20,826 nt of DNA, taken from assembly GCA_002293065.1 (NCBI GenBank), contig DBCN01000056.1, positions 1 to 20,826 on the forward strand, written 5' to 3'. Below, piece by piece: positions 7,727 through 16,601 of the stretch (position 1 is the stretch's first letter; every line of letters begins with the position of its first letter). Below the pieces are notes generated by a model. It made no database searches and was not told the origin of the DNA. It saw nothing but the letters and a program-made list of their open reading frames with translations. The position numbers were made by a program, and so were the translations under genes. This DNA comes from Opitutia bacterium UBA957. Lineage in GTDB: Bacteria > Verrucomicrobiota > Verrucomicrobiia > Opitutales > UBA953.

Positions 7727-8506
7727 ATGACCGTACCGCTTCACTGGCACACCGAGCCTCTCCTGCTACTCCTCGTGGTCGGCGTGTCCTGGGCGTATGC
7801 GCTGGCCTGCGGCCCGCTGCGGGCCCGCTGCGCGCCGGGGTTGGCGGCCTACCCGCGAAACCACGCGATCTACTTCCACCTGGGCGTCGTGGTCGCCTAT
7901 ATCGCGGTGGGTTCCCCCCTCGACCAGATCGGCGAAGCCTTCCTCTTCTCCGCCCACATGCTGCAGCACATGCTGCTCATCTACATCGCGGCCCCGCTGA
8001 TTGTCCTCGGCCTCCCGCCGGAGTTGACGGATCCGTTCCTGGAGGCCCGCCCGCGGTTGCTCAAGGTCGCCCGCTTCCTGGTGCATCCGCTGGTGGCCGG
8101 CTTGATCTTCAACTTCAATTTTTCGGTGTGGCACTTTCCGGAACTGTATGAAGCCGCCTTGAGCGACCGCACCCTGCACGTCATCGAGCACTGGTCGATG
8201 TTCCTGCCGGCCATCCTCATGGTCTGGCCGCTCGTGTCCCGCTCCCGCATCCTGCCGCGCATCGGCTTCGGCGGGGCCATGATCTACTGTTTCCTCCTGA
8301 TGATCGCCGACCTGCCCATCTGGGCCGTGCTCATCTTCGGCGAGCACCCCATCTACGAGACCTATCGACTGGCCCCGCGGATCACTTCGCTGTCCGCCAC
8401 CGCGGACATGATCCTCGGCGCGTCCATCATGAAGGGCTTCAACGAGGTCTTCGCCTTGGTCAACATGGCCTTGGCGTTCTTCCGCTGGTACAAGCGCGAC
8501 CGCTGA
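7727..8506 (+). CDS. ctaG: CtaG, cytochrome c oxidase assembly factor, caa3-associated family
   Basis: 259 residues, an integral membrane protein with about seven hydrophobic helices. It belongs to the CtaG family found beside caa3 oxidases, not the Cox11-type protein of the same name. The family is needed for active caa3 oxidase, probably at the copper site. The conserved His motifs are visible: AHMLQHMLL (His77, His81), VWHFPELY (His136) and HVIEHW (His151, His155). The frame is open to a TTG at 7700, but the ATG at 7727 gives the usual short N-terminus. Its position after ctaCDEF supports the call. It could share the oxidase transcript or have its own promoter in the spacer. It converges with an LptF/G gene, with four bases between stop codons. 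Confidence 0.93.
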   Translation: MTVPLHWHTEPLLLLLVVGVSWAYALACGPLRARCAPGLAAYPRNHAIYFHLGVVVAYIAVGSPLDQIGEAFLFSAHMLQHMLLIYIAAPLIVLGLPPELTDPFLEARPRLLKVARFLVHPLVAGLIFNFNFSVWHFPELYEAALSDRTLHVIEHWSMFLPAILMVWPLVSRSRILPRIGFGGAMIYCFLLMIADLPIWAVLIFGEHPIYETYRLAPRITSLSATADMILGASIMKGFNEVFALVNMALAFFRWYKRDR

Positions 8507-8514
8507 GCGCTCAG
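8503..8514. other. 12-bp perfect palindrome containing both convergent stop codons
   Basis: CTGAGCGCTCAG reads the same on both strands. It contains the TGA of ctaG (8504-8506) and, on the other strand, the TGA of the LptF/G gene (8511-8513). As RNA it can fold only as four pairs with a four-base loop, and no T-run follows, so it is not a convincing terminator. Confidence 0.6.
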
Positions 8515-9668
8515 TGCTTGGAGGCGCGGCGGAGCAGCGCGACCGCCACGATGATGACGATCAGGTTGGGCAGCCAGACCAGCAGGTCGGGGCGGTAGAC
8601 CGGGTTCTTGACCCACGCCGCCGCGGAGCTCAGCACGTAGTAGCTCAGCGCTACGGCGAGGGCGACGGCGGCGTTGACGAACGTTTCGGAGCGGCCGACG
8701 CGCACGGCCAAGGGCACGGCGAGCAGGGCCAGCGAGAAGATGGAGAACGCGGAGGCGAGATGCGACATGAGCTGCGTCCGCGGCATCATCCGGCCCTCGG
8801 CGATTTGGGCGGGCGTGGCGTTCGGCGGCACCTGCCAGCCCTTGTCCATGAGGGCGAGCAATTCCGACGTCGTGTGCCACCGCAGCTTCTTCTCGTAGCC
8901 GCTGCCTTCCTTGAAGACGCCGCTGACCGGGAATTCCAACGGGGCCTGCCCCGCCTCCTTGGTCACGGAGGGGAATTTGAAGCCATCGTCGCCCGGCCGG
9001 CGGGTATCGACCTGGGCGGAAATGGCGACCAGGCGCAGCACCGCGGAACCGTCGGGCTTATCGACCTTCGTCAGGCGGCCTTCGGCGGTGTGGATGGTCT
9101 CGAACAGCCGCCCCTCGGCGTCGAGACGCCAGATCCAGAGGTCGCGGAGCACGGGCCCATTGCGTTCGCGCGCCTGGATGATCAGGCCCTTGAACTGGCG
9201 GTTGATCTCCCCCGGCGTGATGAGGCTGGCCGGATTCTCCTTCACCGAGCCCATCAGGATGCGGCGGTATTCATCGTTGGAGCGCGTGGCGACCTCGAGG
9301 TTGATCCAGGCGGCCGCGAGCGCCAACCCGGCGGCGAGGAAGAGGGCCGGGGCGGCGATGCGGAGCAGGCTCAAGCCCCCCGCCTTCATGGCCGTCAGCT
9401 CGTGTTGCGCCCCCATCCGGCCGAAGGCCATGAGCACGCCCGTGAGCATGCCCATCGGGAGCACGTATGGGATGAGACCCGGCAAGAGCAGGCCGATCAA
9501 TTCCAGTCCCTCGAACGCGGTGACGCGGCCGGCGGCGATGGCGGCGGCGATTTGGCTGAGCACGTTGCCGGCCGCCAGCACGAAGATGAACGCCCCAGAG
9601 GCCACGCCGCCGGCAACGGCGGTCTCGGTCAAGACATGGCGATCGAGGATGCGCACGGGTTTATCCAA
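8511..9668 (-). CDS. LptF/LptG-family permease (YjgP/YjgQ)
   Basis: 385 residues, normal for the family. LptF and LptG form the inner-membrane part of the LptB2FG transporter that extracts lipopolysaccharide. The layout fits: three N-terminal helices (about 18-40, 55-82, 102-122), a long periplasmic domain (about 125-295) and three C-terminal helices (about 303-323, 329-352, 361-380). HELTAMKAGG (89-98) is the conserved cytoplasmic coupling region. I cannot tell LptF from LptG, and no second member is in the window. The start is uncertain: a TTG at 9668 gives MDKPVRIL, a GTG four codons later is possible, and no ATG is near. It lies 33 bases after batE, so it may be the last gene of the Bat operon. 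Confidence 0.88.
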   Translation of the reverse strand: MDKPVRILDRHVLTETAVAGGVASGAFIFVLAAGNVLSQIAAAIAAGRVTAFEGLELIGLLLPGLIPYVLPMGMLTGVLMAFGRMGAQHELTAMKAGGLSLLRIAAPALFLAAGLALAAAWINLEVATRSNDEYRRILMGSVKENPASLITPGEINRQFKGLIIQARERNGPVLRDLWIWRLDAEGRLFETIHTAEGRLTKVDKPDGSAVLRLVAISAQVDTRRPGDDGFKFPSVTKEAGQAPLEFPVSGVFKEGSGYEKKLRWHTTSELLALMDKGWQVPPNATPAQIAEGRMMPRTQLMSHLASAFSIFSLALLAVPLAVRVGRSETFVNAAVALAVALSYYVLSSAAAWVKNPVYRPDLLVWLPNLIVIIVAVALLRRASKH

Positions 9669-9701
9669 ACCCGCGACCCGAAATTGTCCAAGGACAAACC
9701 C

Positions 9702-10457
9702 TTAAGGGGCCTGCATCTGGTCGAGGTTGATCGGCAAGCCCCCGCCCCAGATGGGTTCAAGTTCGGTCGACTTCACCCAGCCCCCCTTGCCGTCGGCGGA
9801 AGTGATGAAGGTGTGGCCGTTGAACTTGCGACCCGTGCGGAGGACATCCCCTTCGGCCGTCCCATTCAAGGCTTCGCCCAGGACCGTCGGGGTCAACTTG
9901 ACGGCGACGTCGGTGCGGCGCACCACCGCCCGGCTGGCGAGGGTGTAGGCCCCGTAAAGTCCCGGGATGCTCAGGGCGAACAAGGTCGCGCTGGTGATGA
10001 GGATGCGTTGCGTCCAGTCACCCATCGGCTGGCGGCGAAGCTTCGGCACGAGGACCGCCAAGAGCGTGCCCCAGAAGCCCAGCGCCCCGAGGATGAGCCA
10101 GAGGTCGGCGCCGAGGAAGGCGGCGTAGTTCTCGGACCAAGTTTGCGTCGGCCGATCCGTGCCGCCGGCACCTTGCGCGTGCTTGATCCCCGCCAGCGCG
10201 ACGGGATTGCGTGGGCTCAGGAGCAAGGCGCGTTCCCAGCAGATCATCGCGCGTCCTTTATGTCCCAACTTCCACTCGGCGTTGCCGATGGCGGCGAGCA
10301 ATTCGGCGGTGACGCCGTTCTGTTCGGCCTGGGCGCGCCAGGTTTGGAGGGCCTCGACGTAGTCGCCGCGTTCGTAGGCGGCTTCGCCCACGCCGGCCCG
10401 CAGGGGCGCGGTCACCCCCCAGAAGCAAAGTCCCAGCAGCGTCAGGAAACGGCTCAT
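9702..10457 (-). CDS. batE: BatE-like protein, TPR plus SH3 domains
   Basis: 251 residues. A signal peptide (about 1-21) is followed by tetratricopeptide repeats (about 25-100, with AAYERGDYVEAL and ERALLLSPRNPVAL), two membrane helices (about 118-137 and 150-170) and a C-terminal bacterial SH3-like domain (about 176-235, ending in GGWVKSTELEPI). This order is that of BatE in aerotolerance operons. The partner-binding role of TPR and SH3 domains is family knowledge; the ligand is unknown. Its ATG overlaps the batD stop in an ATGA, suggesting translational coupling. Confidence 0.85.
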   Translation of the reverse strand: MSRFLTLLGLCFWGVTAPLRAGVGEAAYERGDYVEALQTWRAQAEQNGVTAELLAAIGNAEWKLGHKGRAMICWERALLLSPRNPVALAGIKHAQGAGGTDRPTQTWSENYAAFLGADLWLILGALGFWGTLLAVLVPKLRRQPMGDWTQRILITSATLFALSIPGLYGAYTLASRAVVRRTDVAVKLTPTVLGEALNGTAEGDVLRTGRKFNGHTFITSADGKGGWVKSTELEPIWGGGLPINLDQMQAP

Positions 10458-12133
10458 AGTTGGGCCTCCAAGGTATTGAGCATGGCCTGCAGTTGCGCGT
10501 CTTCGGCGATGGCTTGCGCGCCATCTTTGGCGCCGTATTTCGCGCCATCCGCCGCGAGGAAGACGGCGGTCAAGAGGGTGAGGTTCGCCGAGGGCAAGGC
10601 GCGGAGGATGTCGCTTTGCGTCAGCGCCAACGGCTCGGCTTGGAGGAGCGGCGCGGCGCCGGCGCGCAGGCCTTGGGTGATGGCCCGGGCGTAGGCGGCG
10701 TAATCCTGGCGTCGTTGCGCCTCCAGGGCGGCGGCGCGGTGCCGCCGGAGGGCGCCCCGCGCGCGGCGTCGGATCAAGATCTCGGGATGGGCCGCGAAGT
10801 AACCGACCACGCTGATGACCAACGTGGCCAGCAGGAGGGTCACCAAGGCGGCGGAGTTGGAGAGCCAGAACGGCTGGGAGGCGGCGAGGGGTTCGATCTT
10901 CGCGACGCCCTTCGTGCCCGCGGCCACGGTGGGCGTGAGCAGGCCGGTGATCATTTTGGCCGCCGGGGCGCCGATCTTGGCCGAGGGGTCCATCGTGACC
11001 AGTTCGACCTTGGCGGGGGCGTTGCCGCTGACCTTCACCGCGACGGAGATGAACTCGACGGACTCGAATTTCTTGCTGTCCGGGTTGAAGGTCGCGAAGC
11101 GGATCACGGGGGTCTTGAGGTCGCCGGGAAGGCGCGGGACCAGCGTGTAGATGAAGGTCCGCCGACCTTCGCTGCGGCGCTGGCGCAGCTCCGAGGCCAA
11201 GGCGATGTCCCAGCTGTCCGAGCCGGGGAGCTCGGGGGCGACGATCCGTTCCAAATTGCCTTCGCCGACGAGCGTGAGCTTGAGTTTGATCGGCTCCCCG
11301 ACCTCTGGGAAGCGGTTGGAGAGGTCGGGCGGCGTGGCATCCAGTTTGCCGATGGAGCCCCCCCAGTCGGCCGGGCGACCCGTTTCCGGGACGTGCTCAA
11401 CGGTGAGCTTGCGGCGGAAGTTGAACGGCCGGTCCCGGCCGGACGTGCTGAGCGAGCTGATCCGGTCGCCGGTGTTCACGAGCATGATCCCGCTCAGGTT
11501 GAATTCGCCTTGGCCCGCGCGGATCGGCGTGAGGTCGAAGGTTTTCGCGAGGCCAAGTCCGTCCTGCAGGGGTTGGGTGAAAGCCGAACCTTCCGTCTGG
11601 AAGTTGAAGCCCTCGGCCTCGCATTCGAGGCCGAACGTCCCCGTCACCGTCTCCTGTTCGCTGCCGCGCATGACCACGCGACCGGCGATCTTTTCGCCGA
11701 CGTAAAAGGTGCGGTCGGGCAGGACGAGCTCGGCGCGGGCGCGGCCTTCCTTGCGGTAGCCGGTCTTGCCGCTGACGATGAGGGTGATGGCGGGCACGGC
11801 CACGACCTGCGAGGGGAAGCGCGCATTGAAGCCCGGCAGCACGTAGGTCCCCTCGTCTTCCGGGGCGACGCCCGAGAAGTTCAGCGTGGCCTCCGTGGCG
11901 TTGGCCCGGAACAACTGGCCGGAAAAACGGAGCGCCATGCCGCGTGGCGGCTTGATTTCCTTGCCCACTTGATTGGCCGGGCCGAGGACATCGTCGGACT
12001 CGATCCGCACCTGGAGGCGGAACGGCTGGCCCGGCCCGCAGACCGGGGGGGTGATTTCCCAAGTGACGTGGTTCTCGGCCTGGACGAGGCTCGGCGCGAC
12101 GAAAGCGGCGAGGATGGCGAAGAAGGCGCGCAT
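10454..12133 (-). CDS. batD: BatD, oxygen-tolerance family protein
   Basis: 559 residues. A signal peptide (1-19, cleaved after VQA) leads a large periplasmic part built of beta-sandwich-like segments. It includes the family signature VGEPIKLKLTLVGEGNLERI (278-297). One membrane helix (about 428-448) is followed by a basic cytoplasmic tail of about 110 residues. This is the architecture of the BatD/oxygen tolerance family (PF13584), thought to scaffold the VWA proteins BatA and BatB in the membrane. The start follows the batC stop by a single base (TGA-G-ATG) and the end overlaps batE by four, so the gene is embedded in the operon. Confidence 0.88.
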   Translation of the reverse strand: MRAFFAILAAFVAPSLVQAENHVTWEITPPVCGPGQPFRLQVRIESDDVLGPANQVGKEIKPPRGMALRFSGQLFRANATEATLNFSGVAPEDEGTYVLPGFNARFPSQVVAVPAITLIVSGKTGYRKEGRARAELVLPDRTFYVGEKIAGRVVMRGSEQETVTGTFGLECEAEGFNFQTEGSAFTQPLQDGLGLAKTFDLTPIRAGQGEFNLSGIMLVNTGDRISSLSTSGRDRPFNFRRKLTVEHVPETGRPADWGGSIGKLDATPPDLSNRFPEVGEPIKLKLTLVGEGNLERIVAPELPGSDSWDIALASELRQRRSEGRRTFIYTLVPRLPGDLKTPVIRFATFNPDSKKFESVEFISVAVKVSGNAPAKVELVTMDPSAKIGAPAAKMITGLLTPTVAAGTKGVAKIEPLAASQPFWLSNSAALVTLLLATLVISVVGYFAAHPEILIRRRARGALRRHRAAALEAQRRQDYAAYARAITQGLRAGAAPLLQAEPLALTQSDILRALPSANLTLLTAVFLAADGAKYGAKDGAQAIAEDAQLQAMLNTLEAQL

Positions 12134-12134
12134 C

Positions 12135-13106
12135 TCAGTAATCCTTCTTCTTCGCCTCGCTCGAAGGTTTGTTCCCGCCGGGGCCGTTGCCGGGTTTGTC
12201 GCTGGTCGGCATCTTGCGGCCGAACTCGCCCTTCAGGCTTTCGAGCGAGCTGCGGGCTTCCTGCTCGGTCATGCGCTTCTCGGCGCCTTCGCGCGGCTCG
12301 GTCTGCCCGCCCGTACCGTTCTTCGGCTTCTGCATCCCTTCGGGGAGGAAATTCTCGTCGTCATCCCCCTCGCCTTCGGCGTTCTGCGGGAGCTTGTCCG
12401 GCGGGATGCGCTTGGCGAGTTCCCGGATGACGTTGCGGAGTTCTTCCTGCTTCTTGCGTTGGTCGGCGATGGTTTCCTCGAGCGCGAGGGTTTCCTTCTT
12501 CAGGGCCCGCAGGAGTTCCTCGATGGCCTCGGCGTTCTGGAGCGAAGGCTGATCTTGGCCGTCGAGTTCGTGGGCGCTGCGGAAATCGCCGACGGACCGG
12601 ACCCAGCTGGCGATGACGCCCGCGCGCTTCGCGACCATCGCTTCTTCCTTGGGGATGAGTTTCTTGACGGTGCGGTAGGTGCCGATGCCGCCGCCGAGGG
12701 CGGAGACCGCCGGGATGTAGTCGGGTTCCTTCCCGTCGGCCTTGGCCTTGTCGATGATCTCGATCTGGTCCTGCATGTCCGAGATGTCCGCGTCGGAGGC
12801 CTCGAGGTAGGAGCGGGCGATGGAAAGTTCGGTGACATCCCCGACGGTCTTCCCGCCGAGGGCGACCTTGCCGCGGCCGAACCGGACATGGCCGAGGTTG
12901 TGCAGGGCGGGCAGGCGCAGCACGTCGTCGTTGCGGGCCAAGGAGGCCTTGAGCGCTTCTTCCGCGCCGACCAGGTCGCCTTGTTGCAGGCGAAGCGTGC
13001 CGCGGTTGTGCAATTCGCGCGTATCCAGCAGGGCGAGTTCGTCGGGAGCCTTCTCGGCGGCGAGGGCCGTGGCGGCGATGAGGAGCAGGGGGATGAGCGT
13101 TTTCAT
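12135..13106 (-). CDS. batC: BatC-like TPR protein
   Basis: 323 residues when started at the ATG at 13106, which overlaps the batB stop in an ATGA and begins a clear signal peptide (1-17, cleaved before EKAPDE). An open extension to 13178 lies wholly inside batB and is rejected. TPR-like helices (about 28-76, LHNRGTLRLQQGDLVGAEEAL) come first, then a middle region of unknown fold, a coiled coil (about 190-235), and an acidic and Gly/Pro-rich disordered C-terminus (from about 243) that ends in a run of Lys. BatC proteins are usually periplasmic TPR partners of BatA/BatB. Identification rests on gene order plus the TPR; the long tail is poorly conserved-looking. Confidence 0.78.
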   Translation of the reverse strand: MKTLIPLLLIAATALAAEKAPDELALLDTRELHNRGTLRLQQGDLVGAEEALKASLARNDDVLRLPALHNLGHVRFGRGKVALGGKTVGDVTELSIARSYLEASDADISDMQDQIEIIDKAKADGKEPDYIPAVSALGGGIGTYRTVKKLIPKEEAMVAKRAGVIASWVRSVGDFRSAHELDGQDQPSLQNAEAIEELLRALKKETLALEETIADQRKKQEELRNVIRELAKRIPPDKLPQNAEGEGDDDENFLPEGMQKPKNGTGGQTEPREGAEKRMTEQEARSSLESLKGEFGRKMPTSDKPGNGPGGNKPSSEAKKKDY

Positions 13107-14113
13107 CGGGAGGACGTGCGGCGGGTGGACAGAAGGGATTCGAGGACGATCAGGGCGAGGGCCAGCGACAGGAACCATTCTTCGCGCGGGACGCCGCGGC
13201 GCGTGGTCCCGGTGCCGTCGGTGCCGGCCTGGATCGCGAGGCGGAGCGCTTCCATGCCTTCGCCGGCTTGGCCGAGTCGCACGAACCGACCATTGGTGGT
13301 TTCCGCGACCTTGGTGAGGGTGGCTTCATCCAGTCGGCTGCGGATCTCTTCGCCTTCGGCGTCCTTGAGGGTGTCCGGGGAGCCGAGCGCGCTGATCACG
13401 GTGATCGGACCGCCGGCGGGCGTGCCGACGCCGATGCTGTGGACCACCAGTCCCTCGCGGGCGAGCTTCTTCGCGGCATCCACGCCGCCAGCTTCGAGGT
13501 CTTCACCATCGGTGAGCATCAGGACCAGCTTGCGGTTGCGGTTCTTGGCGAAAGCCGCCTCGGCCTCCTCCAGGGCCCGGCCGATGTCCGTGCCCGGCAC
13601 CTGGATGCTCGCCGTATCGGTTTCCTCCAAGGTCCGGAAGAACGCGTCGTAGTCGCGGGTCAAGGGGCACTGCAGGAAGGCTTGGCCCGAGAACGCCACC
13701 AGCCCGACGCTGCCGGTCCCCTTGCGCCGCACGAAGTTCGCGATGGAAGCCTTGGCGCGGGCGAGGCGGTTGGGGCGCATGTCCCCGACGAGCATGGACT
13801 TCGAGACGTCGAGCACGAAGACGACATCCTCCGTGGTGGCGCGTTGCTCGGTGATCTCGACGCCCCACCGCGGGCCGGCCAAGGCGACGCCGATCAAGGC
13901 GATCGCCGTGGTCACCGCGAGGTCCTTGCTGAGGCGACGGGTCGTGGAGTAGCCGGCCGTGAGGCGGCCCAAGAGGCGTTCGGCCGCGAAGGCCGCCAAG
14001 CCCAGGCGGCGGCGACGCTCGGTCCAGCGCAGTCCCGCCAACCCCGCCAGCGCGACGACGGCGGCGACGGCGAGGAGCCACGGGGTCTCGAAATGGAAGT
14101 CGGCGAAGTCCAT
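13103..14113 (-). CDS. batB: BatB, von Willebrand factor A domain membrane protein
   Basis: 336 residues. Two N-terminal helices (about 11-29 and 65-82) anchor a VWA domain (about 93-290), and a last helix lies near the C-terminus (about 314-329). The metal-ion-dependent adhesion site is complete: DVSKS (Asp102, Ser104, Ser106), Thr175 in PGTDIG and Asp202 in LTDGED. It should therefore bind Mg2+ and a protein ligand. It sits three bases after batA and overlaps batC by four, so it is translated in series with both. The VWA pair BatA/BatB is the core of Bat complexes; the target is unknown. Confidence 0.9.
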   Translation of the reverse strand: MDFADFHFETPWLLAVAAVVALAGLAGLRWTERRRRLGLAAFAAERLLGRLTAGYSTTRRLSKDLAVTTAIALIGVALAGPRWGVEITEQRATTEDVVFVLDVSKSMLVGDMRPNRLARAKASIANFVRRKGTGSVGLVAFSGQAFLQCPLTRDYDAFFRTLEETDTASIQVPGTDIGRALEEAEAAFAKNRNRKLVLMLTDGEDLEAGGVDAAKKLAREGLVVHSIGVGTPAGGPITVISALGSPDTLKDAEGEEIRSRLDEATLTKVAETTNGRFVRLGQAGEGMEALRLAIQAGTDGTGTTRRGVPREEWFLSLALALIVLESLLSTRRTSSR

Positions 14114-14116
14114 GGA

Positions 14117-15160
14117 TCAGGGCGCGCGTGGGCGGTAGAGGCCCATGAGGAGCTCGGCGAGGAGCAAGGCGAAGGCCGCGACGATCCAAGCGTGGCGATG
14201 GCTCTCGTAGGTGACGCTCTCGCGGATCTTCACCTCGGTCCGCTCGAGCCGGTTGATCTCCTCGTAGACCCGGGACAGCTCGTCCTTGTCCAGCGCCCGG
14301 AAGAAGCGACCATTGGTCAGTTTCGCCATCTTCTCCAGCATCTCGTAGTTCGCCGGGTTGATGGTCTGCATCGGGATCGTCTTGCCGAAGGGGTCGCGGA
14401 TGATCTTGCCGGTGCGGAGGTCGAACTGGGGCAGCACCGTCGACTCGTTCTTCCCGAGGCCGACCGTGTAGAGGCGGATGCCGAGCGCCGCCGCGAGTTC
14501 GGCCGACGGCACCGGCAGGATCGCCTTGCTCATGTTGTCGTCGCCGTCGGTGAGCAGGATGAGGACCTTGGAATTCTTCCCCTTCAGGTTCTTCATGCGA
14601 TCGAGCGCCATGGCCACGCCGTCGCCGATCGCCGTGCCCGCCTCGCGGATGATGCCGATGTGCATGCGGTCGATGCCTTTGCTGACCCAGTCGCGGTTGA
14701 TGGTGATCGGACTGAGGAGGTAGGGTTTGCCGGAGAAGACCACGGCGCCGATGCGGTCGTCGGGGCGTTTCGAGATGAAATCCTGCATGACGCTGATGCT
14801 TGACTGCCAGCGGGTGACTTCTTCCCGCGGCGTGCTCATGTCCAACGCCATCATCGACCACGAGAGGTCGATCACGAGCATGATGTCCAAGCCCTCGGTT
14901 TCGCGTTCGATCTCCTTGCTGACCGTCCGGGGGCCCGCGATCGCGACGATGAGGGTCGCCACGGTGGCGAGACGCAGGAAAAGGCGGAGGGAGCCGGCCG
15001 CTTCGCGGACCGGGGTGGACACGGCGCGCAACAGGCCGACATCGGGATAGAGGAGGGCGGCGGCGTGGCCGGATTTTCCGCGCAGCCACGCATAGAGCGG
15101 CAGCAACGCGAGGAAGAGCAGCACCCAGGGGTGTTCGAATTCGAAGCCAAGTTCGTTCAT
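14117..15160 (-). CDS. batA: BatA, von Willebrand factor A domain membrane protein
   Basis: 347 residues. It has the same plan as its neighbour BatB: N-terminal helices (about 11-26 and 58-76), a VWA domain (about 90-300) and a C-terminal helix (about 325-342). The MIDAS residues are complete: DLSWS (Asp98, Ser100, Ser102), Thr176 and Asp205 in LTDGDDN. The N-terminal FEHPWVLLFLALLP is typical of BatA. Its ATG overlaps the preceding small gene by four bases (ATGA). BatA and BatB are clearly related, probably by an old duplication. No periplasmic enzyme motif is seen, so it acts as a metal-dependent binding protein. Confidence 0.9.
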   Translation of the reverse strand: MNELGFEFEHPWVLLFLALLPLYAWLRGKSGHAAALLYPDVGLLRAVSTPVREAAGSLRLFLRLATVATLIVAIAGPRTVSKEIERETEGLDIMLVIDLSWSMMALDMSTPREEVTRWQSSISVMQDFISKRPDDRIGAVVFSGKPYLLSPITINRDWVSKGIDRMHIGIIREAGTAIGDGVAMALDRMKNLKGKNSKVLILLTDGDDNMSKAILPVPSAELAAALGIRLYTVGLGKNESTVLPQFDLRTGKIIRDPFGKTIPMQTINPANYEMLEKMAKLTNGRFFRALDKDELSRVYEEINRLERTEVKIRESVTYESHRHAWIVAAFALLLAELLMGLYRPRAP

Positions 15161-15675
15161 GGGCGGGGCGGGGTGGCGGCGGCGAACGCGCGGCGGGCGG
15201 TTTCGACGCGCTGCACGGCTTCACGCGCTTGCGTGATGAGGATGTCCGGCGAGGCCGTGGCGCCCGCGAACTTCGCGAGGTCGGCGGTTTGCAGCGCGGT
15301 CAGCAAGAGGCTGCGGGCGGGCAGGTAAAGCGGCAGGCCGGCCAGGCGGGCGGCGAGTTCCTCCGTCGAGAGGCCGGTAGCCAGCTGCGCATCCGTCGAG
15401 GCGAGGAAGTCGCGGAGGCCGCGGGACACCAAGGCGGCGGCGGCGGGTCCGGAGGTGCGGGCCGCTTGCTGCAAGGTTTGTTCGAGGAGCTGCTGGGCCG
15501 AAGTCAGCGCGGGGCGTTGGCGCCGGCGGCGGGCGAACTCGAGCAGGGCGAGGGCGACGACCAACGCGACGCCGAAGGCGACCACGCCCCAGTAGGATTC
15601 CCACCAGCCGGGCGGAATGGTGGCGCGAGGGCCTTGCAGGACCAGCGGGGCGTCGTCGGCGGCGAGGAAGATCAT
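15157..15675 (-). CDS. Small membrane protein of Bat operon, DUF4381-like
   Basis: 172 residues. A short N-terminus with PPGWWESYWG is followed by one membrane helix (about 28-46), an Arg-rich stop-transfer segment (RRRRQR) and a helical cytoplasmic domain. In position (between DUF58 and batA) and layout it matches the small DUF4381-type proteins common in Bat/MoxR operons; that assignment is by context and shape, not by a strong motif. It overlaps the DUF58 gene by four bases upstream and batA by four downstream, so it is certainly translated within the operon. Function unknown. Confidence 0.7.
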   Translation of the reverse strand: MIFLAADDAPLVLQGPRATIPPGWWESYWGVVAFGVALVVALALLEFARRRRQRPALTSAQQLLEQTLQQAARTSGPAAAALVSRGLRDFLASTDAQLATGLSTEELAARLAGLPLYLPARSLLLTALQTADLAKFAGATASPDILITQAREAVQRVETARRAFAAATPPRP

Positions 15676-16580
15676 CGGCGACGGCGGCGACGCTCGAAGA
15701 AGCGGCTGAGGGTGGGCGCCACCGAGGCTTCGGCGTCGAGGCGCACGACATCGAGGCCGGCCCGACCGAGCGCGGCGCCCGTGGCGGCGAGCCGCGCTTG
15801 GGCGGCGGCGGTGAAGCGGGCGCGGAGGCTGGCGGAACTCGTGTCGACCTCGCGGATCTCGCCCGTTTCGGCGTCTTCCAGGGCGACGATGCCGACGTCG
15901 GGCAGGACGTGTTCGCGTTCGTCGACGAGCTGCACGCAGGCGGTGTCGTGGCGCGCGTTGAGTTCACCGACGGCGGCGGCCATGGCGTCGTCGCCTTCGG
16001 GGCCGGCGAGGAAGTCGGACACCACGAAGACCATGGCGCGGCGCTTGAGCGCGCGCGCGAGGCGGCGCATCGGCGTGGCGAAAGCCGTCCGTTTGGCGAG
16101 CGGCGGGTGTTCCAGCACCTCGCGAATCAGGCGGAGCACATGGCGCCGGCCTTTCTTGGGCGGGACCCAGAGTTCTTCCCGGTCGGTGAAGAGCAGGAGC
16201 CCGACCTTGTCGCCGGCCTTGAGCGCGGAGACGGCGAGCGCGGCGGCGACTTCGGCGGCGCGTTCCCGCAAGGTCACGCGGCCGGAGCCGAAGCCTGCGG
16301 AGCCGGAGATGTCGACGGCCATGACCATCGTGAGCTCACGTTCTTCGCGGTGGAGGCGGATGAACGGCTTGCCCGTGCGGGCGGTGACGTTCCAGTCGAG
16401 CGCGCGGACGTCGTCCCCGGGGACGTATTCGCGGAGCTCCTCGAAGTCGGTGCCGCGGCCCTTGTAGCGCGACAGGTAGGCCCCGACCATCGCGTCGTTG
16501 ACCATGCGCGTGGCCACGACCTCCACGCGCTGGGCGCGGCGGAGGGTGTCCTGGGCGGAAGTCGGGACGACGGGGTCCAC
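15672..16580 (-). CDS. DUF58 family protein
   Basis: 302 residues. It carries the DUF58 signature FEELREYVPGDDVRALDWN followed by ARTG (46-70), which is highly conserved. A VWA-like segment follows, with DISGS (90-94) as a degenerate metal site. No membrane helix is visible, so it is probably cytoplasmic and peripheral. DUF58 proteins are nearly always encoded after a MoxR ATPase and are thought to link it to the VWA proteins. The start is a GTG at 16580, 21 bases after moxR; a later ATG at residue 26 would cut into the conserved part and is less likely. The C-terminus ends in a run of Arg. Confidence 0.88.
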   Translation of the reverse strand: MDPVVPTSAQDTLRRAQRVEVVATRMVNDAMVGAYLSRYKGRGTDFEELREYVPGDDVRALDWNVTARTGKPFIRLHREERELTMVMAVDISGSAGFGSGRVTLRERAAEVAAALAVSALKAGDKVGLLLFTDREELWVPPKKGRRHVLRLIREVLEHPPLAKRTAFATPMRRLARALKRRAMVFVVSDFLAGPEGDDAMAAAVGELNARHDTACVQLVDEREHVLPDVGIVALEDAETGEIREVDTSSASLRARFTAAAQARLAATGAALGRAGLDVVRLDAEASVAPTLSRFFERRRRRR

Positions 16581-16601
16581 GGGGCGCGGGCGGCGGGAGG
16601 A

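Noticed and set aside
7446..7730. A 94-codon frame between ctaF and ctaG, with a possible lipoprotein-like start
   Set aside because: It has a Cys-containing N-terminus, but the rest is Arg/Gly/Pro/Ser-rich without a domain, it overlaps the ctaG start, and the opposite strand is equally open.
8514..10694. A 726-codon open frame on the plus strand
   Set aside because: It is antisense to the LptF/G, batE and batD genes, all of which have clear domains. Its translation is low-complexity and rich in Gly, Arg, Asp and Glu, as expected for the shadow of GC-rich coding DNA.
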